Shown one piece after another: positions 18,814-32,228 of a stretch of 64,000 bases of DNA. The notes below the pieces were generated by a model that was not told the DNA's origin, did no database searches, and saw nothing but the letters and a program-made list of their open reading frames with translations. The DNA comes from Pelagibacterales bacterium SAG-MED30 (GTDB lineage: Bacteria > Pseudomonadota > Alphaproteobacteria > Pelagibacterales > Pelagibacteraceae). The translations under genes were made by a program, and so were the position numbers. The first letter of the stretch is position 1, and each line of letters begins with the position of its first letter. The stretch is taken from NCBI GenBank assembly GCA_014653775.1, contig JACWEA010000002.1, forward strand, positions 37,580 to 101,579, read 5' to 3'.

Positions 18814-21690
18814 ATGTCTTCTTCTAAAAATTTAGATTTTGAAAAAACAGAATTTCTAACTAAATCTAATAGTGCTTTTATTGAGCAAATGTATTTACAG
18901 TATGTAAACAAAGATTCTAATTTACCTGAAAGTTGGAAAAATTATTTTGATGAAATTGGAGATGAAGTTGACATTATTATAAAAGAATTAAACGGACCAT
19001 CATGGAGGCCAAAAAAAATTAAAATTTCTGTAAAAGATGTTCAAGTAAAATCTGATAAAGTAATAGAGACAAATGATTTAGAAATAATTAAATCTAATGC
19101 AAACTCAATTAAGGCAGTAGCTATGATAAGATCTTATAGACAAAGAGGTCATCTAATAGCGAAACTTGATCCTTTAGGCATGATGAAATCTGAATATTTA
19201 GATGAGTTGCATCCAGAATCCTATGGATTTAAAAAAGATGATTATAACAAAAAAATTTTTTTAGACGGCGTAATTAATAAAAAATTTTCTAATATCAAAA
19301 TGATTTTAGAATTTTTAAGAGATAGATATTGTGGATCTCTTGGATATGAGTATATGCATATAGCTAATCCAACAGAAAGAAAGTGGTTTAGAGATAGAGT
19401 TGAAAAATCTAATGATTTTAGTTTTACTCAAAATGGCAGGAAAGCAATTTTAAATAAATTAATTCAAGCTGAGGGATATGAAAAGTTTTTACATACTAAA
19501 TATGTTGGCACTAAAAGATTCGGTCTTGATGGTGCTGAAAGTTTAATTCCTGCGTTAGAACAAATTATTAAAATAGGAGGACAATCTCAAGTTAAAGAAG
19601 TTAAAATTGGAATGTCTCACAGAGGAAGACTTAATGTTTTGGCTAATGTATTACAAAAATCTTATAAAAGAATCTTTAACGAATTTGCAGAAGAAATCAG
19701 TTCATCAGAAGATGGTGCCGGAGACGTAAAATATCATTTAGGAGCATCATCCGATAGAGAATTTGATGGGAATTCAGTTCATGTTAGTTTGACTGACAAC
19801 CCATCTCATTTAGAAGCAGTCAATCCAGTTGTGTTAGGACAAACAAGAGCTAAACAATATTTTCATAAAGACAAACAGAGAAAGAAAGTAATACCAATTT
19901 TAATTCATGGGGATGCTGCTTTTGCAGGTCAAGGAGTTGTAGCTGAATGTTTTGCGATGTCAGGATTACCAGGGCATAATACTGGCGGAACAATTCATAT
20001 TATAATTAATAATCAAATTGGTTTTACAACTAGCCCAAGATTTGCAAGATCATCTCCTTATCCTTCTGATATTGCTAAAATGGTAGAAGCTCCAATAATT
20101 CATGTTAATGGTGATGATCCTGAAGCTGTTGTTTATGCAGCAAGAATTGCTACAGATTTTAGATTAAAATTTAATAGAGACGTAGTTATAGACTTAATTT
20201 GCTATAGAAGATTTGGTCATAATGAAGGTGATGAACCTTCATTTACACAACCGTTGATGTATAAAAAAATTAGATCTCACCCTTCTCCTGTTAAAGTATA
20301 TGGAGAAAGATTAATTAATAATAATACAATTTCTAGGGATTTTTTAGATGAGTCTATAAAGAAATTCAAAAATTTACTTGATGACCAGTTTAAAACTGCA
20401 AAAGATTATAAACCAAAAATAGAGTGGTTTGAAGGAACTTGGTCTAGATATAAACCTGAGAAAGGAAAAGATAAAAGAGGTGTAACAGGAGCAGATACAA
20501 AAAAATTATTAGATATTTCTAATAGAATAAATACGATTCCAAAAGAAATAAACATTCACAAAACTATCTCAAAAATCTTAGAAAATAGAAAAATTAAAGT
20601 TAAAAATGGATTAGGAATTGATTGGTCTACTGCAGAGTCGTTAGCTTTTGGTTCACTTTTAGAGGAAGGATATCCTGTAAGACTAGTTGGTCAAGATTCT
20701 GGAAGAGGAACTTTTAGTCAAAGACATTCAGTTTTAAGAAATCAATTAGATAATTCGAGATACATACCTTTAAATAATATCTCAAAAAAACAAAAAAACT
20801 TTGAAGTAGTAGATAGTTTCTTGTCTGAGTTAGCTGTATTAGGATTTGAGTATGGATATAGTTTAGTGGAACCAAATACTTTAACATTATGGGAAGCTCA
20901 ATTTGGAGATTTTGCTAACGGGGCTCAGGTTGTTATAGATCAATTTATAGCTTCAGGTGAAAGAAAATGGTCAAGAGCTTCAGGATTAGTTATGTTATTA
21001 CCTCATGGATATGAAGGTCAAGGACCTGAACATTCTTCAGCAAGATTAGAAAGGTTTTTACAATTATGTTCAAATGATAATATGCAAGTTATGAACTGTA
21101 CAACTCCAGCTAACTATTTTCATGCACTCAGAAGACAAATGCATAGAGACTTTAGAAAACCATTAATAATAATGACACCAAAATCTTTATTAAGACATAA
21201 ATATTGTGTTTCTAATTTAAAAGATTTTAGCAAAAAGAATTCATTCCATAGAGTTTTATGGGATCACGCCATTGATCCACAAAGTGAAGGCTTTATTAAA
21301 TTGAAAAAACCAGAAAAAATCAAAAAAGTAATTTTATGTTCAGGAAAAGTTTATTTTGATTTATTAGAAGCAAGAGAAAAATTGAAAGTAGAAGATATTA
21401 TTTTATATAGAATTGAACAGCTATATCCATTCCCAGCTAAAGCATTGGTTAAAGAGCTAAAACCTTATGCTAAAAATGCTACATTTCATTGGTGTCAAGA
21501 AGAACCAAAGAATATGGGAGCTTGGTTTTCAGTCAGAGATTATATGCAATGGACATTAGATAATATTAAGGCTAAAAATAATCAAATTTCTTATATAGGA
21601 AGAAGTCCAGACGCAACACCTGCTACAGGATTTGCCAAAAGACATATTTTTCAACAAAAGGAAATTATTAATAAGGTATTTAAAAAATAA
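18814..21690 (+). CDS. sucA: 2-oxoglutarate dehydrogenase E1 component SucA
   Basis: SucA is the thiamine-diphosphate E1 subunit that decarboxylates 2-oxoglutarate and passes the succinyl group to the lipoyl arm of SucB. At 958 residues it is full length. It has the N-terminal E2-binding helix ([10 protein letters not shown]), [15 protein letters not shown] near residue 267, the ThDP-binding [14 protein letters not shown] near 368 and [15 protein letters not shown] near 470. It lies 32 bp after sucD and 2 bp before sucB. The short gap shows no convincing promoter. Confidence 0.98.
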   Translation: MSSSKNLDFEKTEFLTKSNSAFIEQMYLQYVNKDSNLPESWKNYFDEIGDEVDIIIKELNGPSWRPKKIKISVKDVQVKSDKVIETNDLEIIKSNANSIKAVAMIRSYRQRGHLIAKLDPLGMMKSEYLDELHPESYGFKKDDYNKKIFLDGVINKKFSNIKMILEFLRDRYCGSLGYEYMHIANPTERKWFRDRVEKSNDFSFTQNGRKAILNKLIQAEGYEKFLHTKYVGTKRFGLDGAESLIPALEQIIKIGGQSQVKEVKIGMSHRGRLNVLANVLQKSYKRIFNEFAEEISSSEDGAGDVKYHLGASSDREFDGNSVHVSLTDNPSHLEAVNPVVLGQTRAKQYFHKDKQRKKVIPILIHGDAAFAGQGVVAECFAMSGLPGHNTGGTIHIIINNQIGFTTSPRFARSSPYPSDIAKMVEAPIIHVNGDDPEAVVYAARIATDFRLKFNRDVVIDLICYRRFGHNEGDEPSFTQPLMYKKIRSHPSPVKVYGERLINNNTISRDFLDESIKKFKNLLDDQFKTAKDYKPKIEWFEGTWSRYKPEKGKDKRGVTGADTKKLLDISNRINTIPKEINIHKTISKILENRKIKVKNGLGIDWSTAESLAFGSLLEEGYPVRLVGQDSGRGTFSQRHSVLRNQLDNSRYIPLNNISKKQKNFEVVDSFLSELAVLGFEYGYSLVEPNTLTLWEAQFGDFANGAQVVIDQFIASGERKWSRASGLVMLLPHGYEGQGPEHSSARLERFLQLCSNDNMQVMNCTTPANYFHALRRQMHRDFRKPLIIMTPKSLLRHKYCVSNLKDFSKKNSFHRVLWDHAIDPQSEGFIKLKKPEKIKKVILCSGKVYFDLLEAREKLKVEDIILYRIEQLYPFPAKALVKELKPYAKNATFHWCQEEPKNMGAWFSVRDYMQWTLDNIKAKNNQISYIGRSPDATPATGFAKRHIFQQKEIINKVFKK

Positions 21691-21692
21691 TA

Positions 21693-23009
21693 ATGAGTGA
21701 AAAAATTCTAGTTCCAACTCTTGGAGAAAGTATAACTGAAGCAACAGTTTCAAAATGGTTAAAAAATAAAGGTGATAAAGTTGAAGCGGATGAACCTGTA
21801 GTTGAGTTGGAAACTGATAAAGTAAACCTGGAAGTTCCTTCACCAGTAAGTGGGATTTTAACAGAAATCAATTCTAAAGATGGAGAAGTAGTAGAAGTAG
21901 GAGCATTATTGGGAAAAGTATTAGAAAAAGCCTCAGAAAGATTAAATAAAATTGAGATAAAAAAAGTTGGATCTAAAAGTTTAAAAGAGAACAATATTGT
22001 TAACTTAGAAGTCTCCTCAAAAAAACCAAAAGTTTTCAATGATAAAAATGATCAAGAAGAAAAACCACTTGCTTTAATCGATGAGGATGAAGCACCATTT
22101 GTTTTAACTGATGAAGTTAATGAAGAAAAAACTTTAGATTTAAAACCCGAAGAACAAACCTTGCCTCCTTCAGTTAGAAAAATTGTATCAGAAAATAAAA
22201 TAGATATTAGCTCGATTAAAGGTACAGGAAAAGATGGGAGAATTTTAAAAGGAGATTTAATTGGTTTAATGGGTGTTCAACCACAATCTTCGGAAAGAAA
22301 AATTAAGTTTGGTCAAGAGGAAAGAATTAAAATGACCAGATTGAGATTAACTATAGCTAAGCGATTAAAACAAGCCCAAGATAATGCCGCATTATTAACA
22401 ACATTTAATGAAGTTGATATGTCGAATGTGATGAAGATGAGAAAAGAAAATCAAGAAGATTTTCAGAGTAGATATGAAATAAAATTGGGTTTCATGTCTT
22501 TTTTTGTTAAAGCATGCGTATTAGCTTTAAAGTCATTTCCTGCTGTAAATGCAGAAATAGATGGGGAACATATAGTTTATAAAAATTATTACAATATAAG
22601 TTTTGCTGTAGGAACTGATAAGGGATTAGTAGTTCCAGTTATAAAAAATGCAGATGAACTATCATTTGCTGATATTGAAAAAAATATTAAAGAAATTTCA
22701 GAAAAAGCAAAAGATGGAAAATTATCTATTGAGGATCTTCAAGGTGGAACTTTTACAATTAGTAATGGAGGTGTTTATGGATCTATGCTTTCTACACCTA
22801 TTTTAAATTTACCTCAATCAGGTATTTTAGGTATGCATAATATTATAGAAAGACCAGTTGTAGTAGATGGTGATATTATAATAAGACCAATTATGTATCT
22901 TGCATTTTCATATGATCATAGAATTATAGATGGGAAAGAGTCAGTATCATTTTTAAAGATGATAAAAGAAAACATAGAAGATCCTAGAAGGTTGTTTTTA
23001 GATATTTAA
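21693..23009 (+). CDS. sucB: 2-oxoglutarate dehydrogenase E2 (dihydrolipoamide succinyltransferase) SucB
   Basis: SucB is the core of the 2-oxoglutarate dehydrogenase complex. The 438-residue protein has one lipoyl domain with the lipoylated Lys in ETDKVNLEV near residue 43, an acidic linker, a peripheral-subunit-binding domain ([26 protein letters not shown] near 160-185) and a catalytic domain ending in the active-site [13 protein letters not shown] near 409. It is 2 bp after sucA and its TAA overlaps the lpdA ATG by 1 bp. Confidence 0.97.
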   Translation: MSEKILVPTLGESITEATVSKWLKNKGDKVEADEPVVELETDKVNLEVPSPVSGILTEINSKDGEVVEVGALLGKVLEKASERLNKIEIKKVGSKSLKENNIVNLEVSSKKPKVFNDKNDQEEKPLALIDEDEAPFVLTDEVNEEKTLDLKPEEQTLPPSVRKIVSENKIDISSIKGTGKDGRILKGDLIGLMGVQPQSSERKIKFGQEERIKMTRLRLTIAKRLKQAQDNAALLTTFNEVDMSNVMKMRKENQEDFQSRYEIKLGFMSFFVKACVLALKSFPAVNAEIDGEHIVYKNYYNISFAVGTDKGLVVPVIKNADELSFADIEKNIKEISEKAKDGKLSIEDLQGGTFTISNGGVYGSMLSTPILNLPQSGILGMHNIIERPVVVDGDIIIRPIMYLAFSYDHRIIDGKESVSFLKMIKENIEDPRRLFLDI

Positions 23010-24409
23010 TGTCAGAAAAATTTCAAGCTGTTGTTATAGGTGGTGGACCAGGTGGTTATGTTTGTGCAATAAGGTTAGCACAATTAGGATTAAAAACAGC
23101 ATGCATCGAATCAAGAGGATCATTAGGAGGAACTTGTTTAAACGTAGGATGTATTCCATCTAAAAGTTTACTAAATTTGTCTGAAGAATTTCATAAAGTA
23201 AAAGGTTTAGCAAAAAAAGGTATAGAAATTGAAAATGTAAAATTGAATCTTGATAAAATGATGAAGAGTAAAGATAAAGCTGTGACAGTTCTTACAAAAG
23301 GTGTTGAATTTCTATTAAAAAAAAACAAAGTCACTTATTTTAAAGGTCATGGAAGTTTTAAGTCTAAAAACGAAATTTCTATTAAAGATGATCAGAATAA
23401 AGAAAAATTAATTAAAACTGAAAAAACAATAATAGCCTCAGGTTCAATTCCCCTCTCTTTGCCAGGAATAGAAATAGATGAAAAGATAATAGTTTCCTCT
23501 ACAGGAGCTTTAAAATTAGACAAAGTTCCAAAAAAAATGATTGTAGTTGGTGGAGGATATATTGGTTTAGAAATGGGTTCTGTGTGGTCGAGACTAGGTG
23601 CAGAAGTTCAGGTTGTTGAGTTTTTAGATCATATAACACCCGGTATGGATAAAGAGATTTCATTAGAATTTATGAAAATTTTAAAAAAGCAGGGAATAAA
23701 ATTTAATATGCAAAATAAAGTAGAAAAAATTAAAAAAAATGATTCAGGAGCAATAGTTTTAACTGTAGACAAAGATGGGAATAAAAATAGTTTTGAATGT
23801 GATGTTGTATTAATTGCTGTTGGTAGAAAGCCAAACACTAAAGATTTAAATTTAGAAGCTTTAGGAGTTGAGCTAGATGAAAAAAAAAGGATAAAAACTG
23901 ACAAAACTTTTAAAACTAATATTGAAGATGTATATGCAATTGGAGATGTGATAGTTGGTCCAATGCTTGCACATAAAGCGGAGGATGAAGGAATTGCTGT
24001 TGCAGAAAATATTGTTGGTCAATCAGGTCATGTTAATTACAGTACAATTCCAGGTGTGATTTATACAACTCCTGAAGTTGCTTCAATAGGTAAAACAGAA
24101 GAACAACTAAAAGAAAATAAAAAAAAATATAAAGTAGGCAAATTTTCGTTTATGGCTAATTCAAGGGCAAAAGCTATAGATGATATTGAAGGGTTTGTAA
24201 AAATTTTAGCAGATGAAAAAACAGACAAAGTTCTTGGAGCCCACATAATTGGTCCTCATGCAGGAGAATTAATTGCTGAAATTGGTATTGCTATGGAATT
24301 TGGAGCTAGTGCAGAAGATATTGCACGTACATGTCATGCTCATCCAACCTTTTCGGAAGCCGTAAAAGAAGCTGCGTTATCTGTAGATAAAAGAGCAATA
24401 CACTCATAA
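23009..24409 (+). CDS. lpdA: Dihydrolipoamide dehydrogenase (E3)
   Basis: LpdA reoxidises dihydrolipoamide on SucB and reduces NAD+. The 466-residue flavoprotein has the FAD loop GGGPGGYVCAIRLAQLG, the redox disulfide in GGTCLNVGCIPSK near residue 41, the NAD-binding VVGGGYIGLEMGSVW near 180 and the C-terminal HAHPTFSEA with the catalytic His near 445. It ends the + strand run that began at the left edge; an opposing gene stops 8 bp further on, with no hairpin terminator seen. Confidence 0.97.
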   Translation: MSEKFQAVVIGGGPGGYVCAIRLAQLGLKTACIESRGSLGGTCLNVGCIPSKSLLNLSEEFHKVKGLAKKGIEIENVKLNLDKMMKSKDKAVTVLTKGVEFLLKKNKVTYFKGHGSFKSKNEISIKDDQNKEKLIKTEKTIIASGSIPLSLPGIEIDEKIIVSSTGALKLDKVPKKMIVVGGGYIGLEMGSVWSRLGAEVQVVEFLDHITPGMDKEISLEFMKILKKQGIKFNMQNKVEKIKKNDSGAIVLTVDKDGNKNSFECDVVLIAVGRKPNTKDLNLEALGVELDEKKRIKTDKTFKTNIEDVYAIGDVIVGPMLAHKAEDEGIAVAENIVGQSGHVNYSTIPGVIYTTPEVASIGKTEEQLKENKKKYKVGKFSFMANSRAKAIDDIEGFVKILADEKTDKVLGAHIIGPHAGELIAEIGIAMEFGASAEDIARTCHAHPTFSEAVKEAALSVDKRAIHS

Positions 24410-24417
24410 TTAATACT

Positions 24418-25272
24418 TTATTTTGGAGTTAAAATTAACCATTCCTGGTTATCTTTTCTTCCTTCACTCAAAGCTAATAATCTTTCATTATCATTGAAGT
24501 TATCGAGCTCCTTGAATTTGTTTAGATTATATGATTTTCTTTTTATAAGTTTGCAGTGAAATATTTTTTTTGCATTTTTAATTAATTCATAATATTTTTT
24601 TTTCCCATAAAATAAGTGTAATTCACAAACTATATGACAGTCTTTTAAAAGTTTTAAAACTTTAATTGACAATAAGTCGAATTCAGCTCCTTCGATATCA
24701 ATTAAGATTGTACATTTCTTTTTTTTGTTAATAATTCTTTTAAGACTTAAATATTTAGCTTCACCTTTAATTTTGATATTTTGTTTACAATTATTCAATT
24801 TATGATTTAATTTAATTACTTCACGAGATTTGCTATTAACTTCAAAAGCATAAATATTTTTAAAAATTTTTTTAAAAGCCATCCCCACAACATAAAAACC
24901 ATCTGCTGCTCCAATATCAATAAATGTATTATTTTTCTTTGAAAATTTAATTAAAATATTTAAAATTTGTTCTTCATAAGTACCAAGTATTTTAGTAATT
25001 AATCCATGCTCTAATTCCCAGGATTTCATTTTACCAATTTTCATATCTTTAAATGGTCCATATTGGACAGTTGATCCGTACATATTTGATAATTTATTCC
25101 AAACATTAATTTGAGCTTTTTGAATTTCATCTGGTTTTTTAAAAATGAATAGTATAATTTTTACAATTAAATCAACTAATCCATATTTTTTGTAAATTTT
25201 ATGTGATTTTTTAATATAATATTTCATATATAACGTTTGATTTTTAACAAATGAGAATTTATTTTTTATCAT
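24418..25272 (-). CDS. FkbM-family SAM-dependent methyltransferase, orphan
   Basis: This is a 284-residue protein with a class I SAM-methyltransferase fold. The SAM-binding loop FIDIGAADGFYVVG lies near residue 116, an acidic ribose-binding residue in YAFEVNS near 140, and the FkbM signature ILIDIEGAEFDLL near 190. The N-terminal 80 residues are Lys/Ile-rich and unfamiliar. The substrate is unknown; relatives methylate sugars or small molecules and often sit in surface-polysaccharide clusters. It is the only gene here without a housekeeping neighbour on its strand, it faces lpdA tail-to-tail with an 8-bp gap, and it looks even more AT-rich than its neighbours. It may be an accessory gene. ATG at residue 16 is an alternative start. 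Confidence 0.7.
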   Translation of the reverse strand: MIKNKFSFVKNQTLYMKYYIKKSHKIYKKYGLVDLIVKIILFIFKKPDEIQKAQINVWNKLSNMYGSTVQYGPFKDMKIGKMKSWELEHGLITKILGTYEEQILNILIKFSKKNNTFIDIGAADGFYVVGMAFKKIFKNIYAFEVNSKSREVIKLNHKLNNCKQNIKIKGEAKYLSLKRIINKKKKCTILIDIEGAEFDLLSIKVLKLLKDCHIVCELHLFYGKKKYYELIKNAKKIFHCKLIKRKSYNLNKFKELDNFNDNERLLALSEGRKDNQEWLILTPK

Positions 25273-25378
25273 ATTTATTTCTAAAAAAGTATAAAATATT
25301 AAGATCCTATATAATTATAAAAATCATTTATAATGGTAGATATAATTATTTATAAATATTATTTACTTAGCTGAATAT

Positions 25379-27334
25379 ATGAAATATCCAATTCTTTTAC
25401 CTAATATTTTTAATCATCCATTTACTTACGAAAGTAATATTGATCTTAGAGTTGGTGATTATGTTATAGTTCCTTTTGGGAGTTCAAGAGTAACAGGAGT
25501 AGTTTGGGATGAATTTGAAAAAAATAATAGAAAAAATTTTAAGATAAGGAATATTTTAAGAAAATTAAATGTTACTCCGCTAAAAAAAAATACAATTAAT
25601 TTTTTAAATTGGTTTGCGGAATATAATATTATTCCAAAAGGTATGGCATTAAAACTTGTATTACTTAGTAGCACTGCAATAGAAGATAAAGAAAAAAAGT
25701 TTTATAAAATTTTTGAAAATAAGATTAAAAAAACTTCTATCAAATTATCGAATGATCAAAAAAATTCACTAGGAAAGATGAATGCCTTAAATAAAAAGTT
25801 TAGAGTACATGTGTTACAAGGAATAACAGGATCTGGGAAAACTTTAATTTATTTTGAAGCACTAAAACCTTTAATAAGTAAGGGTTTTCAAGGATTAATT
25901 TTATTACCTGAAATAGGATTAACAGGGCAGTTTGAACAAAAATTTTTTGAATATTTTGGGTTTAAGCCAGCAGTTTGGCATTCAAATATTTCAAAAAAAA
26001 AGAAAGAACTTATTTGGAGTGGTGTTTCTAGGGGAGATATTAAGGTTATCATTGGTGCAAGATCATCATTATTTTTACCTTTTAAAAAATTAGGAATGAT
26101 TATTGTTGACGAAGAACACGATCAGTCGTTCAAACAGGATGAGGGAGTAACTTATAATGCTCGTGACATGGCAATCTCTAGAGCTTCATTTGAAAATGTA
26201 CCAATAAATTTGATTACTGCAGTTCCATCAATAGAAACATTTGAAAATATTAAAAAAGGTAAGTATGGGGTTTCTAAATTAAATGAAAGATATAAAAACT
26301 CAGCGTTACCAAATTATGAAATTATTAATTTAAATAATTCAAAATTAGAAAATCAATCATGGCTCTCAGATAAAGTGATTGAAAAAGCGAATTTTCATCT
26401 AGAAAAAAACGACCAAGTATTATTTTTTCTCAACAGAAGGGGATTTTCACCCAATGTGTTATGTAATAAATGTTTTAATACTTTTTCATGTCCCAATTGT
26501 AGTATTAATTTAGTTTTTCATAAAAAAAAGAATAATTTATTATGTCATTATTGTGGATATAAAACTGATCTTAAAAGAAAATGTCTAAAAAAAGGTGAAT
26601 GTAATTTTGTCTTTAGTGGACCAGGTGTTGAAAGAATTTCAGAAGAAGTTAAAAAAAAATTTCCTAATAAAAAAGTAGAAATTTTTTCTAGTGATACAAT
26701 GAATAAAAAAGACTCAATTAATAAATTAGATAAAATTATAAACAATGAAACCCAAATATTAGTGGGAACTCAATTAATATCTAAGGGATTTCATTTTCCA
26801 AGCCTTAATTGTATCGTAGTTATTGATATTGATCTTTCGTCACAAGGGCATGATTTGCGAGCAGCTGAAAAAAATTTACAACTTTATCATCAATTATCAG
26901 GCCGTGCAGGGAGAGCTGGAAAACCAGCAACAGTGTATTTTCAGACTTATAACAATAATACAAAAATGATTTCTGATATAACTAATAAAAATCCAGATAT
27001 TTTTTTAGAAAGAGAATTGGAAATTAGAAGAAAAAACAAACTACCGCCCTTTCAAAGATTTATCTCTATAATTTTAACTGGGAATAATGAAAGTAAATTG
27101 GAAAAAGAAGCTTTTTATTTTAAAAATTTTATTGAAAATAAAATTGAAGGCAAGGTTTTAGGTCCTGTAAATGCTCTATTATTTAGATTAAAAAAAAAAT
27201 ATAGAGTTAGATTGCTTGTTAGGGGACCTAAGACTATGAAAGTACAAAACTCATTAGCTAAAATAATTCCTAAATATAAATTTTCCTCAGGAATAAAACT
27301 GTCAGTTGATGTTGACCCAATAAACTTCAATTAA
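25379..27334 (+). CDS. priA: Primosomal protein N' (replication restart helicase) PriA
   Basis: PriA recognises stalled forks and reloads the replicative helicase. The 651-residue protein is somewhat shorter than the about 730 residues of E. coli. It has an N-terminal fork-binding region, Walker A GITGSGKT near residue 150, the DEEH box IVDEEHDQSFKQDEG near 243, and a zinc-binding segment with paired cysteines (CNKCFNTFSCPNC, CHYCGY) near 362-395, then helicase motifs including GTQLISKGFHFP and QLSGRAGRAGKP. A 106-bp very AT-rich gap separates it from the divergent methyltransferase gene. priA beside the atp operon is a common alphaproteobacterial order. Confidence 0.95.
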   Translation: MKYPILLPNIFNHPFTYESNIDLRVGDYVIVPFGSSRVTGVVWDEFEKNNRKNFKIRNILRKLNVTPLKKNTINFLNWFAEYNIIPKGMALKLVLLSSTAIEDKEKKFYKIFENKIKKTSIKLSNDQKNSLGKMNALNKKFRVHVLQGITGSGKTLIYFEALKPLISKGFQGLILLPEIGLTGQFEQKFFEYFGFKPAVWHSNISKKKKELIWSGVSRGDIKVIIGARSSLFLPFKKLGMIIVDEEHDQSFKQDEGVTYNARDMAISRASFENVPINLITAVPSIETFENIKKGKYGVSKLNERYKNSALPNYEIINLNNSKLENQSWLSDKVIEKANFHLEKNDQVLFFLNRRGFSPNVLCNKCFNTFSCPNCSINLVFHKKKNNLLCHYCGYKTDLKRKCLKKGECNFVFSGPGVERISEEVKKKFPNKKVEIFSSDTMNKKDSINKLDKIINNETQILVGTQLISKGFHFPSLNCIVVIDIDLSSQGHDLRAAEKNLQLYHQLSGRAGRAGKPATVYFQTYNNNTKMISDITNKNPDIFLERELEIRRKNKLPPFQRFISIILTGNNESKLEKEAFYFKNFIENKIEGKVLGPVNALLFRLKKKYRVRLLVRGPKTMKVQNSLAKIIPKYKFSSGIKLSVDVDPINFN

Positions 27335-27442
27335 TCACAAAAAAAAGGTCTTTTTTATAAATCAGTCTCTTGAAGACATAAAGGTCATGTGTTAATTAAA
27401 ACGTGATTTTTAATTAATTTTCAACATTATAAAGGTATTAAA
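27335..27442 (+). promoter_or_regulatory. Leader and probable promoter region of the atp operon
   Basis: This 108-bp gap precedes atpH. A candidate promoter is TTGAAG at 27370-27375, a 17-bp spacer and TAATTA at 27393-27398. An AT-only inverted repeat, ttaattaaaa with ttttaattaa, spans 27392-27417 and would overlap the -10 and start site. AAAGG at 27431-27435 lies 7 bp before the TTG start of atpH and is a reasonable ribosome binding site. The promoter match is modest and AT-rich background makes chance matches likely. Confidence 0.35.
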
Positions 27443-28000
27443 TTGAGCAAAGATAAGGGATTTTCTATAACTTCTGCAGAAAGATACTCTTTAGCACTTT
27501 ATGAGCTATCTAATGAAATTAAACTTCTTGATAAAATTGAAGAGCAATCTTTATCAGTTTTAACATTAATTAATAAAAGCGAAGGTTTCTCAAATTTTAT
27601 TAAAGATCCTACAATTGACCAAGCAGATTTATTAAAAACAGTAGATACGATTTCCAAAGTCTATAATTTTGAAACACTATTAAAAAATTTTTTAAGTTTT
27701 TTAATTAAAAAAAGACGGTTCTTTTTCATCGAACGAATTCTCAAAAGTTTTATTGAAATTTGTTCTAAAAAAAGAGGAGAGCTTAAAGCAGAATTAAAAT
27801 CTGCAAAAGAACTATCTAACGACGAAATAATAAAAATTACAGAGGAGCTTACTAAAAATTTTAGCTCAAAAATAAAATTAAATTACACACATGATAAAAG
27901 TTTAATAGGAGGCTTAGTAGTACAGGTTGGGAGTACTATGGTTGATACCTCGATTAAAAATAAATTACAACAAATCGAAAATAGAATGATAGAGGCATAA
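27443..28000 (+). CDS. atpH: F1 ATP synthase subunit delta AtpH
   Basis: Subunit delta links the top of F1 to the peripheral stalk. The 185-residue length is normal. The family region is visible in SAERYSLALYELS near residue 10 and the C-terminal DKSLIGGLVVQVGSTMVDTSIKNKL near 150-180. The start is TTG, supported by AAAGG 7 bp upstream and by the expected N-terminal length. It is the first gene of atpHAGDC; the F0 genes (atpB, E, F) are not in this window, as is usual for alphaproteobacteria. Confidence 0.95.
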   Translation: MSKDKGFSITSAERYSLALYELSNEIKLLDKIEEQSLSVLTLINKSEGFSNFIKDPTIDQADLLKTVDTISKVYNFETLLKNFLSFLIKKRRFFFIERILKSFIEICSKKRGELKAELKSAKELSNDEIIKITEELTKNFSSKIKLNYTHDKSLIGGLVVQVGSTMVDTSIKNKLQQIENRMIEA

Positions 28001-29536
28001 ATGGAAATAAATCCTTCAGAAGTAACTAAGATATTAAAAGAACAAATTAAAAATTTTGGAGATAAAGCTGAAGTGACTGAGGTTGGTCAAGTTTTATCAG
28101 TTGGTGATGGTATTGCTAGAATATATGGTTTAGATAATGTTCAGGCTGGTGAAATGGTTGAGTTCGCTGATGGTTCAAAAGGAATGGCCCTTAATTTAGA
28201 AAGTGAAAATGTTGGAGTTGTAATTTTTGGTGACGATAGGAATATAAAAGAGGGTGATGTAGTAAAAAGAACTGGTGAAATTGTTGACACTCCTGTAGGA
28301 AAAGAATTATTAGGTAGAGTTGTTGATGGTCTAGGAAATCCAATTGATGGTAAAGGATCATTAGACAAGAATGTTAAAAAAAGTAGAGTAGAGGTAAAAG
28401 CTCCTGGGATTATACCAAGACAGTCAGTTAGTGAACCAATGCAAACTGGATTAAAGTCTATTGATAGTTTGGTTCCTATTGGGAGAGGACAAAGGGAATT
28501 AATTATTGGAGATAGACAAACGGGAAAAACAGCTGTTGCAGTTGATGCAATCATAAATCAAAAAAAAATTAATGAATCAGGAGATGAGAAACAAAAATTA
28601 TATTGTATTTATGTTGCTGTGGGTCAAAAAAGATCAACAGTAAGACAAATTCAAAAAACACTAGAGGAAGCTGGAGCAATGGAATACACAACTATTGTTG
28701 CTGCTACTGCATCAGACTCAGCACCTTTACAGTTTTTAGCACCATATACTGGATGTACTATGGGTGAATATTTTAGAGATAATGGAATGCATGCATTAAT
28801 CATTTATGATGATTTATCTAAGCAGGCAGTTGCTTACAGACAAATGTCCCTACTTTTGAGAAGACCTCCAGGACGAGAGGCTTATCCAGGAGATGTATTC
28901 TATCTTCATAGTAGATTACTTGAAAGAGCTGCAAAATTAAGTGATGAACATGGAGGAGGATCGCTTACAGCACTCCCAATTATTGAAACTCAAGGTGGTG
29001 ATGTATCAGCATTCATACCAACTAATGTGATTTCTATTACTGATGGACAAATATTTTTAGAAACAGAACTTTTTAATCAAGGTATTAGACCTGCAATTAA
29101 CGTAGGACTTTCGGTATCTAGGGTAGGATCTTCAGCCCAGACAAAAGCTATGAAAAAAGTTTCAGGATCAATGAAATTAGAGTTAGCACAATATAGAGAA
29201 ATGGCAGCATTTGCTCAATTTGGATCTGATCTTGATGCATCTACTCAACAACTTCTAAACAGAGGTTCAAAATTAACTGAGCTCTTAAAACAAAAACAAT
29301 ATTCACCGATGACAGTTGCAGAACAAGTAATATCTGTTTTTTGTGGTGTAAAAGGATATTTAGATAATATTGACTTAAAGGATGTTGCTGAATTTGAGAA
29401 CAAAATTATTGAAAAATGTAAATCAAATAAACCTGAAATAATTGATGCAATTCAAAGCTCAGGTAAACTAGAAGAGGATAAAGAAAAATTACTAGTTGAT
29501 GTTATTACTCAATTAAAAGGTAATTTTAAATCTTAA
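28001..29536 (+). CDS. atpA: F1 ATP synthase subunit alpha AtpA
   Basis: Alpha is the non-catalytic nucleotide-binding subunit of the F1 hexamer. At 511 residues it is full length. It shows Walker [14 protein letters not shown] near residue 169, the Walker B region [17 protein letters not shown] near 265 and the family signature [17 protein letters not shown] near 365. It begins immediately after the atpH stop and ends 6 bp before atpG. Confidence 0.98.
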   Translation: MEINPSEVTKILKEQIKNFGDKAEVTEVGQVLSVGDGIARIYGLDNVQAGEMVEFADGSKGMALNLESENVGVVIFGDDRNIKEGDVVKRTGEIVDTPVGKELLGRVVDGLGNPIDGKGSLDKNVKKSRVEVKAPGIIPRQSVSEPMQTGLKSIDSLVPIGRGQRELIIGDRQTGKTAVAVDAIINQKKINESGDEKQKLYCIYVAVGQKRSTVRQIQKTLEEAGAMEYTTIVAATASDSAPLQFLAPYTGCTMGEYFRDNGMHALIIYDDLSKQAVAYRQMSLLLRRPPGREAYPGDVFYLHSRLLERAAKLSDEHGGGSLTALPIIETQGGDVSAFIPTNVISITDGQIFLETELFNQGIRPAINVGLSVSRVGSSAQTKAMKKVSGSMKLELAQYREMAAFAQFGSDLDASTQQLLNRGSKLTELLKQKQYSPMTVAEQVISVFCGVKGYLDNIDLKDVAEFENKIIEKCKSNKPEIIDAIQSSGKLEEDKEKLLVDVITQLKGNFKS

Positions 29537-29542
29537 TATATT

Positions 29543-31835
<2,293 letters not shown>

Positions 31836-31836
<1 letters not shown>

Positions 31837-32228
31837 TGAGTGAAGAATTTAAAGTAGAAATAGTTAATCCTGAAAAATCTTTTTTATCTAAAGAAGATGT
31901 TACTGAAGTTGTGGTCCCAGCTTTTGAGGGAGAAATGGGGATTTTGAAAGATCATATTTCAATAATTTCTTTTTTAAAACCCGGAATTATTAATATTCAA
32001 TCAAAATCTGGAGAAGAAAATTTTTTTATAGAAGATGGTATTGTTGAATTTAAAAACAACAATTTGTCCATATTAACAAGTTCTATATTTAGCTTAAAAG
32101 ATGTAGATAAAAATAGAATCCAAGATCTTATTAAAATAGCCGAGGAAGAAACTAAAAAAAATGAAATTAATGATCAAGCAAAATTTTTAATAGATCAAAA
32201 AATTGATGTATTAAGATCTATTAATTAA
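31836..32228 (+). CDS. atpC: F1 ATP synthase subunit epsilon AtpC
   Basis: Epsilon is the regulatory subunit on the rotor. At 130 residues it has the N-terminal beta-sandwich with VVPAFEGEMGILKDH near residue 27 and a short C-terminal helical part. It overlaps atpD by 1 bp (TAATG). Its last 8 bases overlap the end of the oppositely oriented rppH, so no intergenic terminator separates the two convergent transcripts. Confidence 0.94.

Noticed and set aside
27340-27358. aaaaaaggtctttttt as a terminator after priA
   Set aside because: The stem is almost only A-T pairs with a 2-nt loop, so it cannot form a stable hairpin.
28141-28554. Antisense 137-residue ORF inside atpA
   Set aside because: It is the shadow of the highly conserved Walker A region of AtpA.
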